A DNA stretch of 64,000 nt from Rhodoferax sp. (GCA_031291305.1 JARLJH010000048.1:248001-312000), one strand, 5' to 3'. Counted from the first letter of the stretch, positions 16,447-26,801 are shown. The notes: a model not told the origin generated them from the letters alone. Numbers and translations: made by a program.

Positions 16447-16935
16447 TTACTTGGCGGCGCTGGCAGCTGGTTTGGCTTTGGCGGCAGCTTTATCAGCAGC
16501 CTTGGCGGCCTTCGCGTCAGCCTTGGCTTTTTTGGCCGCTGCCTTGTCGGCGGCAGTTTGTGCCTTGGCGTCCATGGCTGGAGCGGCAGCGGGGGCCGCA
16601 GCATCTGCTGGTGCAGCTTCGGCTGCCTTGGCATCTGCCTTTTTGGCTTTGGCGGGAGTCGGTGCAGCACCCTTGAAGGCGTCACCGTTGACCGTCAGGC
16701 CTTCGGCTGAAAACTTGGCTGCGTTTTTGTCGCCAACGCCTTTGACGCGATCAACAAAGTCAGTCCAGTCCTTGAAGCTGCCCTTCTTGCGCTCGTCGAG
16801 GATTTTGGTGGAGATACCGGGGCCAATGCCCTTGATGCTGTCGAGCTCGGCAGCGGTGGCCTTGTTGACATCTACAGCGGCAAAGCAAGCGGCCGCGTAC
16901 AACATGGCCATAAGGACCAATAATTTTTTCAGCAT
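16447..16935 (-). CDS. ComEA-like helix-hairpin-helix protein with Ala/Lys tail
   Basis: 162 residues. A signal peptide (MLKKLLVLMAMLYAAACFA) is followed by a ComEA-type helix-hairpin-helix pair (VDVNKATAAELDSIKGIGPG and VDRVKGVGDKNAAKFS), which binds DNA without sequence specificity. From about residue 85 the chain is an extended Ala/Lys/Pro repeat like a histone-H1 tail, ending AKPAASAAK. The HhH part suggests periplasmic DNA handling during transformation; the tail would add nonspecific DNA affinity. It lies 136 bases after hldD on the same strand. Confidence 0.8.
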   Translation of the reverse strand: MLKKLLVLMAMLYAAACFAAVDVNKATAAELDSIKGIGPGISTKILDERKKGSFKDWTDFVDRVKGVGDKNAAKFSAEGLTVNGDAFKGAAPTPAKAKKADAKAAEAAPADAAAPAAAPAMDAKAQTAADKAAAKKAKADAKAAKAADKAAAKAKPAASAAK

Positions 16936-17071
16936 GAGTGAGCTCCTGAGTTGGCTAGAGGTGGCGAAGTGAAACTGATGGTTTGCAAGGGCCCGCAGCC
17001 CTCACGAAGGAAGTGTACGGTGCTGGTTCGTACCTTCCCTGGGGAAAATGTGTATCAAAGCACTCAAAACG

Positions 17072-18097
17072 TTAACTTTGCCCGCCTTGCATCATCGTCT
17101 TGACGTAGCTGGCCACGCCGGTTTGCACGTCGGCAAATGCATGGTCACAACCGGTGGCACGCAAGGCGCTCAGGTCGGCCTGGGTGTAGCACTGGTATTT
17201 GCCTCGCAGGGCATCAGGAAAGGGGATGTATTCCAGCAGGCCCTGGTTCACCAACTCGGCCAGCGACAGTGCTGGCTGCTGGTTCAACTGGCGCAGGCTG
17301 TTGACGACTGAACTGGCAACGTCATTGAACGGTTGCGCGTGGCCGGTGCCTAAATTGAAAATGCCCGAGATGCCTGGATGGTCAAAGAACCACAGATTGA
17401 CCGCCACCACGTCGTCAATGAAAACGAAGTCGCGCATTTGCGAGCCAGCCACATAACCGCCGTACTCGCCAAAGAGTTTGACTTTGCCTTCTGCTCGAAA
17501 CTGGTTGAATTGGTGAAACGCCACGCTGGCCATGCGACCCTTGTGCTGCTCACGCGGACCATACACGTTGAAATAGCGGAAACCCACCACCTGCATGGTT
17601 TTACCGGCAAAGGCGCGTTCAAATTCCAACCCGCATTCGCGGCGCATGCGTTGGTCAAACAGCAGCTTGGAGTAGCCATAAACATTGAGTGGGTGTTCGA
17701 AAGCTGGCTCTTCGCGGAAGGTGTCTGACCCACCGTAGGTCGCTGCGCTGGAGGCATACAGCAGGCGGGCACCGCGTTTCTGGCACGCCTGATACAGCTG
17801 AAGCGAAGTGGCAAAATTGTTTTGCATCATGTACTTGCCATTGCTTTCCATGGTGTCGCTGCAGGCGCCTTCATGGAAGATGGCTTCCACCTGGCCGTAG
17901 GCGCCGCCTGCGTACTCGTCGTAGAACACATCGGCATCGACATAGTCGGCAATCTGCAGGTCGGCGATGTTGCGGAACTTGTCGCCCTGCGTCAGGTCGT
18001 CCACGGCAATGATGTCGGTCAGGCCGCGGGCGTTGAGCCCCTTGATGATGTTGCTACCAATAAAACCGGCAGCGCCGGTGACAACGATTCGGGTCAT
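17072..18097 (-). CDS. hldD: ADP-L-glycero-D-manno-heptose-6-epimerase
   Basis: 341 residues, extended SDR family. The NAD(P) site is [12 protein letters not shown] at the N-terminus; catalytic residues are S/T near YASSAATYG and the YGYSKLLFD Tyr-x3-Lys pair. Other family marks are FHEGACSDT and [14 protein letters not shown]. It converts ADP-D-glycero-D-manno-heptose to the L-glycero form for the inner core of LPS. The ATG overlaps the stop of the heptose kinase gene (ATGA), so the two steps of the same pathway are translated together. Confidence 0.95.
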   Translation of the reverse strand: MTRIVVTGAAGFIGSNIIKGLNARGLTDIIAVDDLTQGDKFRNIADLQIADYVDADVFYDEYAGGAYGQVEAIFHEGACSDTMESNGKYMMQNNFATSLQLYQACQKRGARLLYASSAATYGGSDTFREEPAFEHPLNVYGYSKLLFDQRMRRECGLEFERAFAGKTMQVVGFRYFNVYGPREQHKGRMASVAFHQFNQFRAEGKVKLFGEYGGYVAGSQMRDFVFIDDVVAVNLWFFDHPGISGIFNLGTGHAQPFNDVASSVVNSLRQLNQQPALSLAELVNQGLLEYIPFPDALRGKYQCYTQADLSALRATGCDHAFADVQTGVASYVKTMMQGGQS

Positions 18098-19023
18098 GCA
18101 AACAACTCCTCGTAAGACACGGTGGCCGTGCCGAATTTACCTACCACCAAGCCACCTGCCCGGTTGGCAATCGGCAAGGCGTCGCGCAGGCTCATGCCGG
18201 CGGCCACCATGGCCGCCATGGTGGCAATCACGGTGTCACCTGCGCCAGTGACGTCAAACACTTCAAGTGCCTGGGCACTGACACTGACTTGACCCTGCGC
18301 ATCAAACAGCGTCATGCCATCTTCGCTGCGGGTCAGCAGTAGAGCTTGCAAGCCGAGCTTGTCACGCAGCGCGTGCGCTTTGGCATTCAGTTCAGCCTCA
18401 TCTTGCCAGCTACCGATGACCTGTTGCAACTCCGCTTTGTTGGGGGTGATCACCGTGGCGCCTTGGTAGCGTGAGTAGTCCGTGCCTTTGGGGTCAATCA
18501 GGATTGGCTTGCCCGTTGCTTTTGCGCGCGCAATCATGTCGCTGACATGTGCCAGACCACCTTTTCCATAGTCGGAAAACAGCACGGCGTCATGCTTGGG
18601 CATCAGATTAATGAATGCAGCCGTTTGTGAGGCGAGGATCTCGGTCATAGGGGTGTTTTCGAAATCCATGCGCAGCAGTTGTTGCTGACGGCCAATGACC
18701 CGCAGTTTGACGGTGGTCTTGAGTTGGGCATCCCGTCCAAAATGTGCCTGGATGCCGGTGCCAGCCACCAGGGCTTCAAGTTTATGGCTGGCGTCATCAT
18801 CGCCCACGACGGTCAGCAAGGATGACTGCGCGCCAAGGGTCACCAGGTTGTAGGCCACATTGGCTGCCGCGCCAATGCGTTCTTCTTCACGGGTGACGCG
18901 CACGACCGGCACTGGCGCTTCGGGACTGATACGGTCCACCGCGCCGTACCAATAGCGGTCCAGCATTACATCGCCCACGACCAGGACGCGGGCCTGGCTC
19001 AATTGTTTTTTTGAAATGGTCAT
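18094..19023 (-). CDS. rfaE1: D-glycero-beta-D-manno-heptose-7-phosphate kinase
   Basis: 309 residues from the ATG at 19023, which overlaps the lapB stop; an upstream frame to 19110 is only lapB sequence. It is a PfkB-family kinase: [15 protein letters not shown], the [12 protein letters not shown] segment, and the anion-hole/catalytic [11 protein letters not shown]. Only the kinase (RfaE domain I) is present; the adenylyltransferase domain found fused in E. coli HldE is absent and must be coded elsewhere (RfaE2). Product enters ADP-heptose synthesis for LPS core. Confidence 0.93.
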   Translation of the reverse strand: MTISKKQLSQARVLVVGDVMLDRYWYGAVDRISPEAPVPVVRVTREEERIGAAANVAYNLVTLGAQSSLLTVVGDDDASHKLEALVAGTGIQAHFGRDAQLKTTVKLRVIGRQQQLLRMDFENTPMTEILASQTAAFINLMPKHDAVLFSDYGKGGLAHVSDMIARAKATGKPILIDPKGTDYSRYQGATVITPNKAELQQVIGSWQDEAELNAKAHALRDKLGLQALLLTRSEDGMTLFDAQGQVSVSAQALEVFDVTGAGDTVIATMAAMVAAGMSLRDALPIANRAGGLVVGKFGTATVSYEELFA

Positions 19024-20177
19024 AACTCTTCCACCCGCCTGGCGGGGTAACTGTCCCAGGTCTGGCAGCCTGGGCATTGCCAAAAATGTTGCGTGGCTTC
19101 GAAGCCGCAAGCCGCGCAGCGGTAGCGCAACAAGGGTTTGATGGCGTGGTCCAGCGCTCGCTGCACCAGGGGATGAAACTGCTCGTCTTCAAACTTTTCA
19201 CCGGCAATCCATCGGGTGGCTGCGACCAGTGAGGGTTCATGCTCAAGGTGGCGGGCATACCAGTCGTGATCGGTCATGCCAGCGGTGGGATGGCTGACGG
19301 ACAAACGGACAATGGCGTCAAGCACATCGAGAGAGACGCTTTGTTCGTAAAGACCCTGCAGCCGGGTTAAAGCCTGGGTGACATCGCCAACACGTAGCGC
19401 AATGTCTGCCAATGGCCCGGCTATCAGGGGGATCGCCGTTGGCGCCTGTTCCATCGCGTCCAGCAGTGTTTGCTGCGCTGCTGGCAACTCACCAGCATCG
19501 GCTTGAAGCTTGGCCAATGCCATGCGCGCCCGGGCAGTCTCGGGCGCCTTCACAATGGCTTCCAGCAGGCGCTGACGGGCATTGTCCAGGTGGTCGTGTG
19601 CGATGTCGTCTGCTGCCTGTTCACACAGGTAGTGCGCCAGCCGCTGGTTGAAGTTGCCTTGCTGAGCGCTTTCCAGCTTGCTAGCCACCACGGCGGCCAA
19701 TGCCCAGTCTCGACTACGTTCGTAATTGGCCAGCAATGCGAGGCGGGCTTCGGTCTCGAATGCCGTGCCTTCCAGTTTGATCAGCGCTTTTTCCGCGTGG
19801 TCCAGCAAACCAGCTTTGAGAAAGTCCAAGGCCAAGGCGTGCTGGGCCCGGTTGCGATCTGTCTGGCTGAGATCGCCGCGCGACAGCAAATGCTCGTGTA
19901 CCCGCACCGCACGTTCGTATTCACCGCGGCGGCGAAACAGGTTGCCCAGGGCGAAGTGCAGTTCAGAAGTATCAGGATCGATTTGAACCGCTTCGATAAA
20001 GGCATCAATGGCCTGATCCTGCTGCTCATTGAGGAGGTAATTGAGGCCCCTGAAATAGGCCTTGGGTGCACGCCGGTTTTCCAGGCGGAGTTGGCGCAAG
20101 TCAAAACGCGAGGCTAGCCAACCCAGCACAAACGCCAGGGGCAAGCCCAGCAAAATCCAACCTAAGTCAAATTCCAT
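19020..20177 (-). CDS. lapB: LPS assembly protein LapB (YciM)
   Basis: 385 residues, the usual length. One N-terminal membrane helix (DLGWILLGLPLAFVLGWLAS), then TPR-like repeats (for example YFRGLNYLLNEQQDQAIDAF and SELHFALGNLFRRRGEYERA), and a C-terminal rubredoxin-like zinc site with CAACG and CPGC. LapB works with FtsH to adjust LpxC and so balances LPS against phospholipid. Its start overlaps lapA by 11 bases, and its stop overlaps the heptose kinase start, giving one envelope operon. Confidence 0.93.
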   Translation of the reverse strand: MEFDLGWILLGLPLAFVLGWLASRFDLRQLRLENRRAPKAYFRGLNYLLNEQQDQAIDAFIEAVQIDPDTSELHFALGNLFRRRGEYERAVRVHEHLLSRGDLSQTDRNRAQHALALDFLKAGLLDHAEKALIKLEGTAFETEARLALLANYERSRDWALAAVVASKLESAQQGNFNQRLAHYLCEQAADDIAHDHLDNARQRLLEAIVKAPETARARMALAKLQADAGELPAAQQTLLDAMEQAPTAIPLIAGPLADIALRVGDVTQALTRLQGLYEQSVSLDVLDAIVRLSVSHPTAGMTDHDWYARHLEHEPSLVAATRWIAGEKFEDEQFHPLVQRALDHAIKPLLRYRCAACGFEATQHFWQCPGCQTWDSYPARRVEEL

Positions 20178-20496
20178 CAGCGTAAGCGGGTGCTGTTGCT
20201 TGCGATGCCTCGGGGGCTCCCAGCGGCGCTGGGCTAGTCTGTGTTGGCGCGGTCATGGGGGGCGTTGCGATGGCCAGGCGGCGTTGACGCCACCACCATG
20301 GCACCATGCCCAACACCCCCACGGCCACACCTGCAGCAAAGGCCGTCAATACCACCAGCACTTGCGGGGCCTGCCACTGGTTGCCAAAGAAGAAGTGCAC
20401 CGTGGTGTCCTGCTGGTTGTTCAGCGCGAAGGCGAACAGGGTAAAAAAAATGGCTGCTTTAAGCAACCACTTCAATAACCAGATTAGTTTGTTCAT
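20167..20496 (-). CDS. lapA: LapA-domain membrane protein
   Basis: 109 residues, DUF1049/LapA type. Two membrane helices (residues ~6-26 and ~43-66) surround the conserved NNQQDTTVHFFFGNQW segment; a Pro/Thr/Ala-rich cytoplasmic tail follows. In E. coli LapA is coded with LapB and takes part in LPS assembly control. The gene follows ihfB and overlaps lapB. Confidence 0.88.
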   Translation of the reverse strand: MNKLIWLLKWLLKAAIFFTLFAFALNNQQDTTVHFFFGNQWQAPQVLVVLTAFAAGVAVGVLGMVPWWWRQRRLAIATPPMTAPTQTSPAPLGAPEASQATAPAYADGI

Positions 20497-20557
20497 TGGC
20501 GTGTTCCCGAGTGCTCAAAATTCTAACGCTCCCAGCTTCAGGTAGCGTTTGCTGTGC

Positions 20558-20594
20558 CCAAGCTCTGACGCCTGAGTCAGGCGTCAGAGCTTGG
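20558..20594. repeat. 18-bp perfect inverted repeat across the ihfB stop codon
   Basis: CCAAGCTCTGACGCCTGA (20558-20575) and its exact complement (20577-20594) are separated by one base. The right arm contains the ihfB stop (20584-20586) and its last codons. On the minus strand no T-run follows, so it is not a standard intrinsic terminator. It may stop or process the mRNA between ihfB and lapA, or protect its 3' end. Confidence 0.7.
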
Positions 20595-20895
20595 CTGTTT
20601 GGGTCAGCTCGGCGGTGCGTTGATCCACAGCTTCACGCAAGGCTTTGCCGGGTTTAAAGTGCGGCACCCGTTTTTCCGGAATGGCCACGCTTTCGCCACT
20701 GCGCGGGTTGCGGCCCATGCGGGGAGCACGGTAATTGACAGAGAAACTGCCAAATCCACGGATTTCGATACGATGACCACGCACCAGCGCGTCGTTCATC
20801 GCATCCAAAATTGCCTTGACGGCAAACTCGGCATCCCGCTGGGTCAGCTGACTGAAACGTGCGGCAAGCTCTTCAACAAGATCGGAACGGGTCAT
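20584..20895 (-). CDS. ihfB: Integration host factor beta subunit
   Basis: 103 residues, HU/IHF family: [20 protein letters not shown], then [13 protein letters not shown] and the DNA-bending arm with GRNPRSGE, followed by [12 protein letters not shown]. With IhfA it bends DNA sharply at specific sites and serves, among others, sigma-54 promoters such as the one before glnA in this window. It lies after rpsA as in most proteobacteria, but separated by a terminator, so it probably has partly independent expression. Confidence 0.95.
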   Translation of the reverse strand: MTRSDLVEELAARFSQLTQRDAEFAVKAILDAMNDALVRGHRIEIRGFGSFSVNYRAPRMGRNPRSGESVAIPEKRVPHFKPGKALREAVDQRTAELTQTAKL

Positions 20896-20916
20896 GGTAT
20901 GGGGCCTGAAACGAAG

Positions 20917-20951
20917 AAAAAAACGACCGGTGCACAGGTGCCGCCGGTCGT
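20917..20951 (-). terminator. Intrinsic terminator after rpsA
   Basis: On the minus strand ACGACCGG and CCGGTCGT (20944-20951 with 20923-20930) form an 8-bp stem, followed by a run of seven T (20917-20923). It starts 25 bases past the rpsA stop and lies just before ihfB. Confidence 0.8.
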
Positions 20952-20975
20952 CAGTTCAGTGGGGCAACAACCGGA

Positions 20976-22655
20976 TCAGTTGTTATCCAATTTGGCGCGC
21001 AGCAATGCACCCAGGCTGGTGGTGCCTGCGTTTTCACGGGCAGATTGTTGGCTCAACGTGGCCATGGCTTCGTTCTGGTCAGCCGCGTCCTTGGCCTTGA
21101 TCGACAACTGGATGTTGCGGGTCTTGCGATCCACATTGACCACCACAGCGGTGACTTCGTCGCCTTCCTTGAGCACGTTGCGGGCATCTTCCACGCGATC
21201 ACGGGAGATTTCGGAAGCACGCAGGTAGCCGATGATGTCTTCGCCGAGGTCAATTTCAGCGCCCTTGGCATCCACAGTCTTGACCTTGCCAGTGACCACG
21301 GCGCCCTTGTCGTTGATCGACGAGAAGGTGGTGAATGGGTCGGAGTCGAGCTGTTTGATACCCAGGGAGATGCGTTCGCGGTCCACATCCACAGCCAGCA
21401 CCAAGGCTTCAACTTCCTGGCCCTTCTTGTACTCGCGCACGGCGGCTTCGCCGGTTTCGTTCCAGGACAGGTCAGACAAGTGAACCAAGCCGTCGATGCC
21501 GGCAGCCAGACCCACAAACACGCCGAAGTCGGTGATGGACTTGATCGGGCCCTTGACGCGGTCGCCGCGCTTGGTGTTCTGCGCGAACTCTTGCCAAGGG
21601 TTGGCCTTGCACTGCTTCATGCCCAGGGAGATGCGGCGCTTGTCTTCGTCGATTTCCAGAACCATAACTTCGACTTCGTCACCCAGGGCAACAATCTTGC
21701 TCGGGGCCACGTTCTTGTTGGTCCAGTCCATTTCGGATACGTGAACCAGACCTTCGATGCCGGGTTCCAGTTCCACAAACGCGCCGTAGTCGGCGATGTT
21801 GGTGATCTTGCCGAACATGCGGGTACCTTGGGGGTAACGGCGATTCACGCCCATCCAAGGATCGTCACCCATTTGCTTCAGACCCAGAGACACGCGGTTT
21901 TTCTCGGTGTCAAACTTCAGGATCTTGGCGGTGATTTCCTGGCCAGCGGTCACCACTTCAGACGGGTGACGGACACGGCGCCAAGCCATGTCGGTGATGT
22001 GCAACAAGCCATCGATGCCGCCCAGATCCACAAACGCACCGTATTCGGTGATGTTCTTGACCACGCCATGAACAATCGCGCCTTCTTTGAGCGTGTTCAT
22101 CAGCTTGGAGCGCTCTTCGCCCATGGATGCTTCCACCACGGCACGGCGGCTCAACACGACGTTGTTGCGCTTGCGATCGAGCTTGATGACCTTGAATTCA
22201 AGGGTCTTGTTTTCGTAGGGAGACAGGTCTTTGGTCGGACGGGTGTCAACCAGAGAGCCGGGCAGGAAGGCGCGGATGCCGTTGACCAGCACGGTCAAAC
22301 CACCCTTGACCTTGCCGCTGGTGGTTCCAGTGACAAATTCGCCAGTTTCCAGGGCTTTTTCCAGACTCATCCAGGAAGCCAGACGCTTGGCGGTGTCGCG
22401 CGACAGGATGGTGTCGCCATAGCCGTTTTCGATGGAGCCGATGGCCACGGAGACAAAGTCGCCGACTTGCACTTCGGTTTCGCCCTGATCGTTTTTGAAT
22501 TCTTCCAGCGGCACATAGGCTTCTGACTTCAGGCCGGCGTTCACGACCACAAAGCTGTGTTCGATACGGACGACTTCAGCGGTGATGACTTCACCGGGGC
22601 GCATTTCTGTGCGTTGCAGGGACTCTTCAAACAGGGCGGCAAAAGATTCAGACAT
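20976..22655 (-). CDS. rpsA: 30S ribosomal protein S1
   Basis: 559 residues, the standard length, with six S1 RNA-binding repeats at about residues 20-87, 105-171, 192-260, 277-347, 364-434 and 451-520. Repeats 3-6 show the canonical [16 protein letters not shown] pattern (for example [19 protein letters not shown]). S1 unfolds mRNA and brings it to the 30S subunit. The 132-base leader has hairpins and lacks a Shine-Dalgarno sequence, which suggests autoregulation as in E. coli. It follows the cmk part of the aroA-cmk gene, the usual cmk-rpsA neighbourhood. Confidence 0.97.
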   Translation of the reverse strand: MSESFAALFEESLQRTEMRPGEVITAEVVRIEHSFVVVNAGLKSEAYVPLEEFKNDQGETEVQVGDFVSVAIGSIENGYGDTILSRDTAKRLASWMSLEKALETGEFVTGTTSGKVKGGLTVLVNGIRAFLPGSLVDTRPTKDLSPYENKTLEFKVIKLDRKRNNVVLSRRAVVEASMGEERSKLMNTLKEGAIVHGVVKNITEYGAFVDLGGIDGLLHITDMAWRRVRHPSEVVTAGQEITAKILKFDTEKNRVSLGLKQMGDDPWMGVNRRYPQGTRMFGKITNIADYGAFVELEPGIEGLVHVSEMDWTNKNVAPSKIVALGDEVEVMVLEIDEDKRRISLGMKQCKANPWQEFAQNTKRGDRVKGPIKSITDFGVFVGLAAGIDGLVHLSDLSWNETGEAAVREYKKGQEVEALVLAVDVDRERISLGIKQLDSDPFTTFSSINDKGAVVTGKVKTVDAKGAEIDLGEDIIGYLRASEISRDRVEDARNVLKEGDEVTAVVVNVDRKTRNIQLSIKAKDAADQNEAMATLSQQSARENAGTTSLGALLRAKLDNN

Positions 22656-22662
22656 TTTTTTT

Positions 22663-22724
22663 GTGGCAGTAACGCCACGGGGTTAAGTTTTGTGAACCTC
22701 AACTGCAGTGCGCCAATGTGGCGC
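22663..22724 (-). promoter_or_regulatory. Structured rpsA leader without Shine-Dalgarno
   Basis: Two small hairpins lie in the leader: GCGCCA/TGGCGC with a 3-base loop (22710-22724) and GTGGC/GCCAC with a 6-base loop (22663-22678). Eight A follow, leading directly into the ATG; no GGAG-like sequence is near the start. E. coli rpsA also has a hairpin-rich leader with a poor Shine-Dalgarno, through which S1 represses its own translation. The same role here is inference. Confidence 0.5.
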
Positions 22725-22787
22725 GATAAGTCAGATGAGGGCCGGTGCAGGGGTGTGAATTCCTGCAGTTTCAGCCGTTCGGAATGG

Positions 22788-24785
22788 TCAAAAAAGCTGT
22801 TTGCCTTGCCACCAGGTCAACACCAGATCAACCGATTTTTCAACCGATAAATCCGAGTTGTCCAGTAGCACGGCGTCTTGAGCGGGTTTCAAAGGCGAGG
22901 CGACCCGAGTTCGATCCTGGGCATCTCTAGCTTCCAAATCAGCGCGAAGACTGTCAAGTGTAGTCGAAATTCCTTTTGAAATCAACTGCTTGAATCGTCG
23001 TTGTGCGCGCTCGAAGGCACTGGCGGTCAAAAAAACCTTGAGCGCTGCGTCTGGAAAGATCACTGATCCCATGTCGCGCCCATCGGCGACTAGTCCCGGT
23101 AACCGATGAAAGCTGTGCTGCAGATCCACCAAAGCGGCGCGGACCTGTGGCAGCGCCGACACTCTGGAGGCGTTCATTCCAGTTTCTTCGGAGCGGATGG
23201 CTTCGGTGACATCGACGCCGTCGAGCAAAATGTGCCCACCCACAAACTCGATATGCAGGCCTTGCAACAGATTCGCGATCTCAGCTTCAGCATGCGCATC
23301 GATCGGCAGGCCCGCTTCAATGGCGGCCAGTGCCGTGATGCGGTACATCGCGCCAGAATCCAGAAAGTGGTAGCCCAGCCGTTTGGCAAGTTCTGCAGCG
23401 AGTGTGCCCTTGCCCGAGGCTGTTGGGCCGTCCACGCAGATCACCGGGATGCGCTTCTGACTGGCTTGTACCAGCGAAAACAGCGCTTCGAAATAATCCG
23501 GGAAGGTTTTTGCAACGCACTTGGGGTCTTCGATGCGGACCGGTAAGCCTGCCGGATTGAAGGCGGCGAGCGAGAAGCACATGGCTACCCGATGGTCGTC
23601 GTAGGTGTGGATGCTGGCGGCCTTCCAGTTTGCGGCAGTTTCCGGTGGCGTAACGCAGATAAAGTCCGCGCCTTCCTCAACCGCTGCCCCCAGCTTGCGC
23701 AGTTCACAGGCCATGGCGGCGATACGGTCGGTTTCCTTGACGCGCCAACTGGCGATGTTGCGCAGGGTGCTGGTGCCATCGGCATACAAGGCCATCACGG
23801 CTAGTGTCATGGCTGCATCGGGAATGTGGTTGCAGTCGAGGTCAATCGCCTTGAGTGGCCAGACACCACGCTGGATTTCCAGCCAGTTGGGGCCGCTGGT
23901 GACCTTTGCACCCATCATCTGCGCCGCTTCCACAAAGCGGATGTCGCCCTGAATGGAGGCTGCGCCTACACCCTGAATTCTTATGCCTTTTGTGCCTTTG
24001 GCCCCTTCTGCAATTGCGCCAATAGCTATGAAATAGCTAGCAGAAGAGGCGTCGGCTTCGATGTGGATCTCGCCAGGTGATCGAATCTGGCTACCTGCAG
24101 GAATGGTGAAACGCTGCCAGCCCTCGCGCTGCACCTGAACACCAAAGCGTGCCAGCAGGTTCAGCGTGATCTCGATATAGGGGCGCGAAATCAGTTCACC
24201 CACCACATCGATGACTATGTCCTTCTCCGCCACCAGCGGCAAGGCCATCAGCAGCGCGGTCAGAAACTGGCTCGATATATCGCCGCGCACCTGGATTGGC
24301 TGCGACACATCGAGTGCGGGTTGGCCGATACGCAGCGGCGGGTAACCGGGATTTTCTAGATAGTCAATTCGGCAACCGAGTTGGCGCAAGGCATCTACCA
24401 GGTCGCCAATCGGGCGCTCATGCATGCGCGCGACACCGCGCAGTTCATAGTCACCGCCCATCACAGCCAACGCGGCAGTCAGTGGGCGAATGGCCGTGCC
24501 AGCATTACCCATGAATAGCTTGGCTTGAAGGTGTTTTGGCTTCCCGCCAAGACCGTTAATGGTTACTGTGCTATTGTTTTGATGAACACCGCAGCCAAGT
24601 TGACGCAACGCCTCAAGCATCACGTGGGTGTCATCCGAGTCAAGCAAGTCATGCACCACGGTGCTGCCTTGGCTCAGGGCAGCCAGCAACAACACCCGGT
24701 TGGAGATGCTCTTGGAGCCGGGCAGTGTGATGCAGCCGCCCGCAGTCTGCAGCGGTGGGATATCAAGAAAATCTGTGGCAAACAT
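22788..24785 (-). CDS. aroA-cmk: Bifunctional EPSP synthase / cytidylate kinase
   Basis: 665 residues, a fusion. Residues 1-~440 are EPSP synthase: [28 protein letters not shown] and [11 protein letters not shown]. From ~446 it is CMP kinase: a P-loop in [16 protein letters not shown], then [12 protein letters not shown] and the [13 protein letters not shown] segment. AroA joins shikimate-3-phosphate with PEP; Cmk phosphorylates CMP/dCMP. Fused aroA/cmk genes are known in Comamonadaceae. AroA has a few extra residues (AEGAKGTKG) in the loop before the conserved VxGVG segment. It follows tyrA by 12 bases. Confidence 0.95.
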   Translation of the reverse strand: MFATDFLDIPPLQTAGGCITLPGSKSISNRVLLLAALSQGSTVVHDLLDSDDTHVMLEALRQLGCGVHQNNSTVTINGLGGKPKHLQAKLFMGNAGTAIRPLTAALAVMGGDYELRGVARMHERPIGDLVDALRQLGCRIDYLENPGYPPLRIGQPALDVSQPIQVRGDISSQFLTALLMALPLVAEKDIVIDVVGELISRPYIEITLNLLARFGVQVQREGWQRFTIPAGSQIRSPGEIHIEADASSASYFIAIGAIAEGAKGTKGIRIQGVGAASIQGDIRFVEAAQMMGAKVTSGPNWLEIQRGVWPLKAIDLDCNHIPDAAMTLAVMALYADGTSTLRNIASWRVKETDRIAAMACELRKLGAAVEEGADFICVTPPETAANWKAASIHTYDDHRVAMCFSLAAFNPAGLPVRIEDPKCVAKTFPDYFEALFSLVQASQKRIPVICVDGPTASGKGTLAAELAKRLGYHFLDSGAMYRITALAAIEAGLPIDAHAEAEIANLLQGLHIEFVGGHILLDGVDVTEAIRSEETGMNASRVSALPQVRAALVDLQHSFHRLPGLVADGRDMGSVIFPDAALKVFLTASAFERAQRRFKQLISKGISTTLDSLRADLEARDAQDRTRVASPLKPAQDAVLLDNSDLSVEKSVDLVLTWWQGKQLF

Positions 24786-24797
24786 CGTCGGCGGCAG

Positions 24798-25667
24798 TCA
24801 AGGTAACTGGGTCATGCGCCAGTTGGCGCGGGTGGCGCTGGCCTGTGTGATCAGGACTTCCAGCGTTTGCAGGTCGGCCGTGCGCATGGCGGCCTCAAAC
24901 CGTTCAAGCTGATCGCGAAAATTCTGACTTTGTATAAGCAACTCGGCGCGGTTGGCCAGCAGGATATCGCGCCAGACCTTCGGGTCGCTGGCGGCGATGC
25001 GGGTGAAATCGCGGAACCCTGGCCCGGCCAGTTCCATGTAGGTCTGTCCGTTTGGCTGCCCGGCCATGGAATTCATCAATGTGAACGCCAGCATGTGTGG
25101 CAGGTGGCTCACGGCCGCAAACGCGGCGTCGTGTGATTCGGGTGCCATTTGCACGACTTTGCAGCCCAGAGCGTTCCAGACCGCTATTGCCCGTTGGGTG
25201 TGCGATGGCAGCGTCAGGTCGGTAGGGGTCAAGATAACCTGTTTGCCGGAGTAGAGATCGGCATCGGCGTTGTCTACACCAGCCAGCTCCTTGCCTGCAA
25301 TCGGGTGCGTTGGGACGAATGCTCCAACTTGCTCGCGCAGGCCGCGCGCGGCAGCTTCCACCACATCACATTTGGTGGAGCCCACATCCATGATCAGCAT
25401 GTTGGGCGTGACAATGTGCTTGATGGACTTGAAAGTGGCCTCGGATGCCGCCACGGGCACTGCGATCAGCACAATGTCGGCGCCGGACACCGCCAGCAGT
25501 GCAGATGGCGCGTCCACATCAATCACGCCCATCTGGCGAGCGTGTTCGGTTGTGGACGGAGACTTGCTGTAGCCGACCACCCGCTTGACCAGCCCGGCGC
25601 GCCTGAGCGCCAGCGCAAATGATCCGCCCATCAGGCCACAGCCGATCAGACCCAGTTGTTCAAACAT
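24798..25667 (-). CDS. tyrA: Prephenate dehydrogenase
   Basis: 289 residues from the second of two adjacent ATGs (25667), five bases after GGGAG; the frame extends to 25712. Rossmann site LGLIGCGLMGGSFALAL at the N-terminus; VGSTKCDVVEAA and the substrate-binding THPIAGKELAGV segment (prephenate-contact His and Gly-Lys-Glu) follow. It oxidises prephenate to 4-hydroxyphenylpyruvate for tyrosine. No ACT or chorismate mutase domain is attached. It lies between pheA and aroA-cmk in one operon. Confidence 0.93.
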   Translation of the reverse strand: MFEQLGLIGCGLMGGSFALALRRAGLVKRVVGYSKSPSTTEHARQMGVIDVDAPSALLAVSGADIVLIAVPVAASEATFKSIKHIVTPNMLIMDVGSTKCDVVEAAARGLREQVGAFVPTHPIAGKELAGVDNADADLYSGKQVILTPTDLTLPSHTQRAIAVWNALGCKVVQMAPESHDAAFAAVSHLPHMLAFTLMNSMAGQPNGQTYMELAGPGFRDFTRIAASDPKVWRDILLANRAELLIQSQNFRDQLERFEAAMRTADLQTLEVLITQASATRANWRMTQLP

Positions 25668-25718
25668 CATGACTCCCGACAAGTCTTGGCGGCAGATATG
25701 CGCTTGGCGCACACATGG

Positions 25719-26801
25719 CTATTCCGCCACCGGGTAGGTACCCAGCACTTTATAGAAGGCGCACAGGCTGCGCAGTTCTTCGAGCGCCGCAGCCACATGC
25801 GGCTGCGACGGGTGCCCGGCCAGATCAATGTAGAAGTAGTATTCCCATTGACCGGAGCGCGCCGGGCGCGACTCAAAGCGGGTCATGGACACCTTGTGGC
25901 GCTTCAGCGGCACCAGCAGGTCGTGCACCGCGCCGGGCCGGTTGGTCACCGAGACGATCAGGCTGATGCAATCATTGCCGGTAGCTTGTGGCGCCGCCAG
26001 TGTTTGCGGCAGGCAGATCACGGCAAAACGGGTGCGGTTGAAGGCGTCGTCCTGAATCGCATACGACACCACATGAAGACCAAATTCGCTGCCAGCGCGT
26101 TCGCTGGCAATCGCCGCCCAAGCGGGGTTGCTGGCGGCCAGGCGGGCACCCTCGGCGTTGCTCGGTGCGGCGCGGCGGTCGGCATGGGGCAGGTGCGTGC
26201 TGAGCCAGTCCTGACACTGTGACAGTGCCTGCGGGTGTGCATACACCGCTTCGATGTTCGCCAGACTCGGCTCCAGGCGCAGCAGGTTGTGGCGCACCAA
26301 AAAGCTGGTTTCTCCGATGATGTGCAGCGGCGAATTGAGCAGCAGGTCAAGCGTGCGCGACACCACGCCCTCGGATGAGTTTTCAATCGGCACCACGCCA
26401 AACTCCGCGCTGCCCGCGGCCGTGGCGCGAAACACCTCGTCAAAGCTGACACACATCACGCGTGCCATGCTGCCACCAAAAAACTGGATCGCCGCCTGCT
26501 CGCTGAAGGTGCCCGCCGGTCCGAGGTAGGCAACGCGCTGTGGCGCTTCCAGAGCGCGGCAGGCCGACATGATTTCGCGCCATATGATGGCAATGCTGGG
26601 CTGTTTCAGCGGCCCTGGGTTATTGGCTTGCAGGTTGGCAATAACCTGGTTTTCGCGGTCGGGCCGGAACACAGCAGAGCCGTCGATACGCTTGATTTCA
26701 CCCACCTCGTGGGCCAGCCCAGCGCGCTTGTTCAGCAACGCGATCAATTCCAGATCGACCGCGTCGATCTGGCTGCGCAATTCAGGGAGGGTTTTGGCCA
26801 T
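25719..26801 (-). CDS. pheA: Chorismate mutase / prephenate dehydratase (P-protein)
   Basis: 360 residues, three domains. AroQ chorismate mutase occupies ~1-90 (LRSQIDAVDLELIALLNKRA), prephenate dehydratase ~95-275 (YLGPAGTFSEQAAIQFF, the VPIENSSEGVV motif, NRTRFAVI with the TRF triad) and a regulatory ACT domain ~285-360 (NRPGAVHDLL, the Phe-binding FESRPAR). It leads from chorismate to phenylpyruvate and should be inhibited by phenylalanine through ACT. It lies between serC and tyrA. Confidence 0.96.
   Translation of the reverse strand: MAKTLPELRSQIDAVDLELIALLNKRAGLAHEVGEIKRIDGSAVFRPDRENQVIANLQANNPGPLKQPSIAIIWREIMSACRALEAPQRVAYLGPAGTFSEQAAIQFFGGSMARVMCVSFDEVFRATAAGSAEFGVVPIENSSEGVVSRTLDLLLNSPLHIIGETSFLVRHNLLRLEPSLANIEAVYAHPQALSQCQDWLSTHLPHADRRAAPSNAEGARLAASNPAWAAIASERAGSEFGLHVVSYAIQDDAFNRTRFAVICLPQTLAAPQATGNDCISLIVSVTNRPGAVHDLLVPLKRHKVSMTRFESRPARSGQWEYYFYIDLAGHPSQPHVAAALEELRSLCAFYKVLGTYPVAE

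Noticed and set aside
21045-22526. 493-codon plus-strand open frame opposite rpsA
   Set aside because: It mirrors the repeated S1 domains of rpsA and has repeated GD/HV patterns from their codons; no start signal or known domain.
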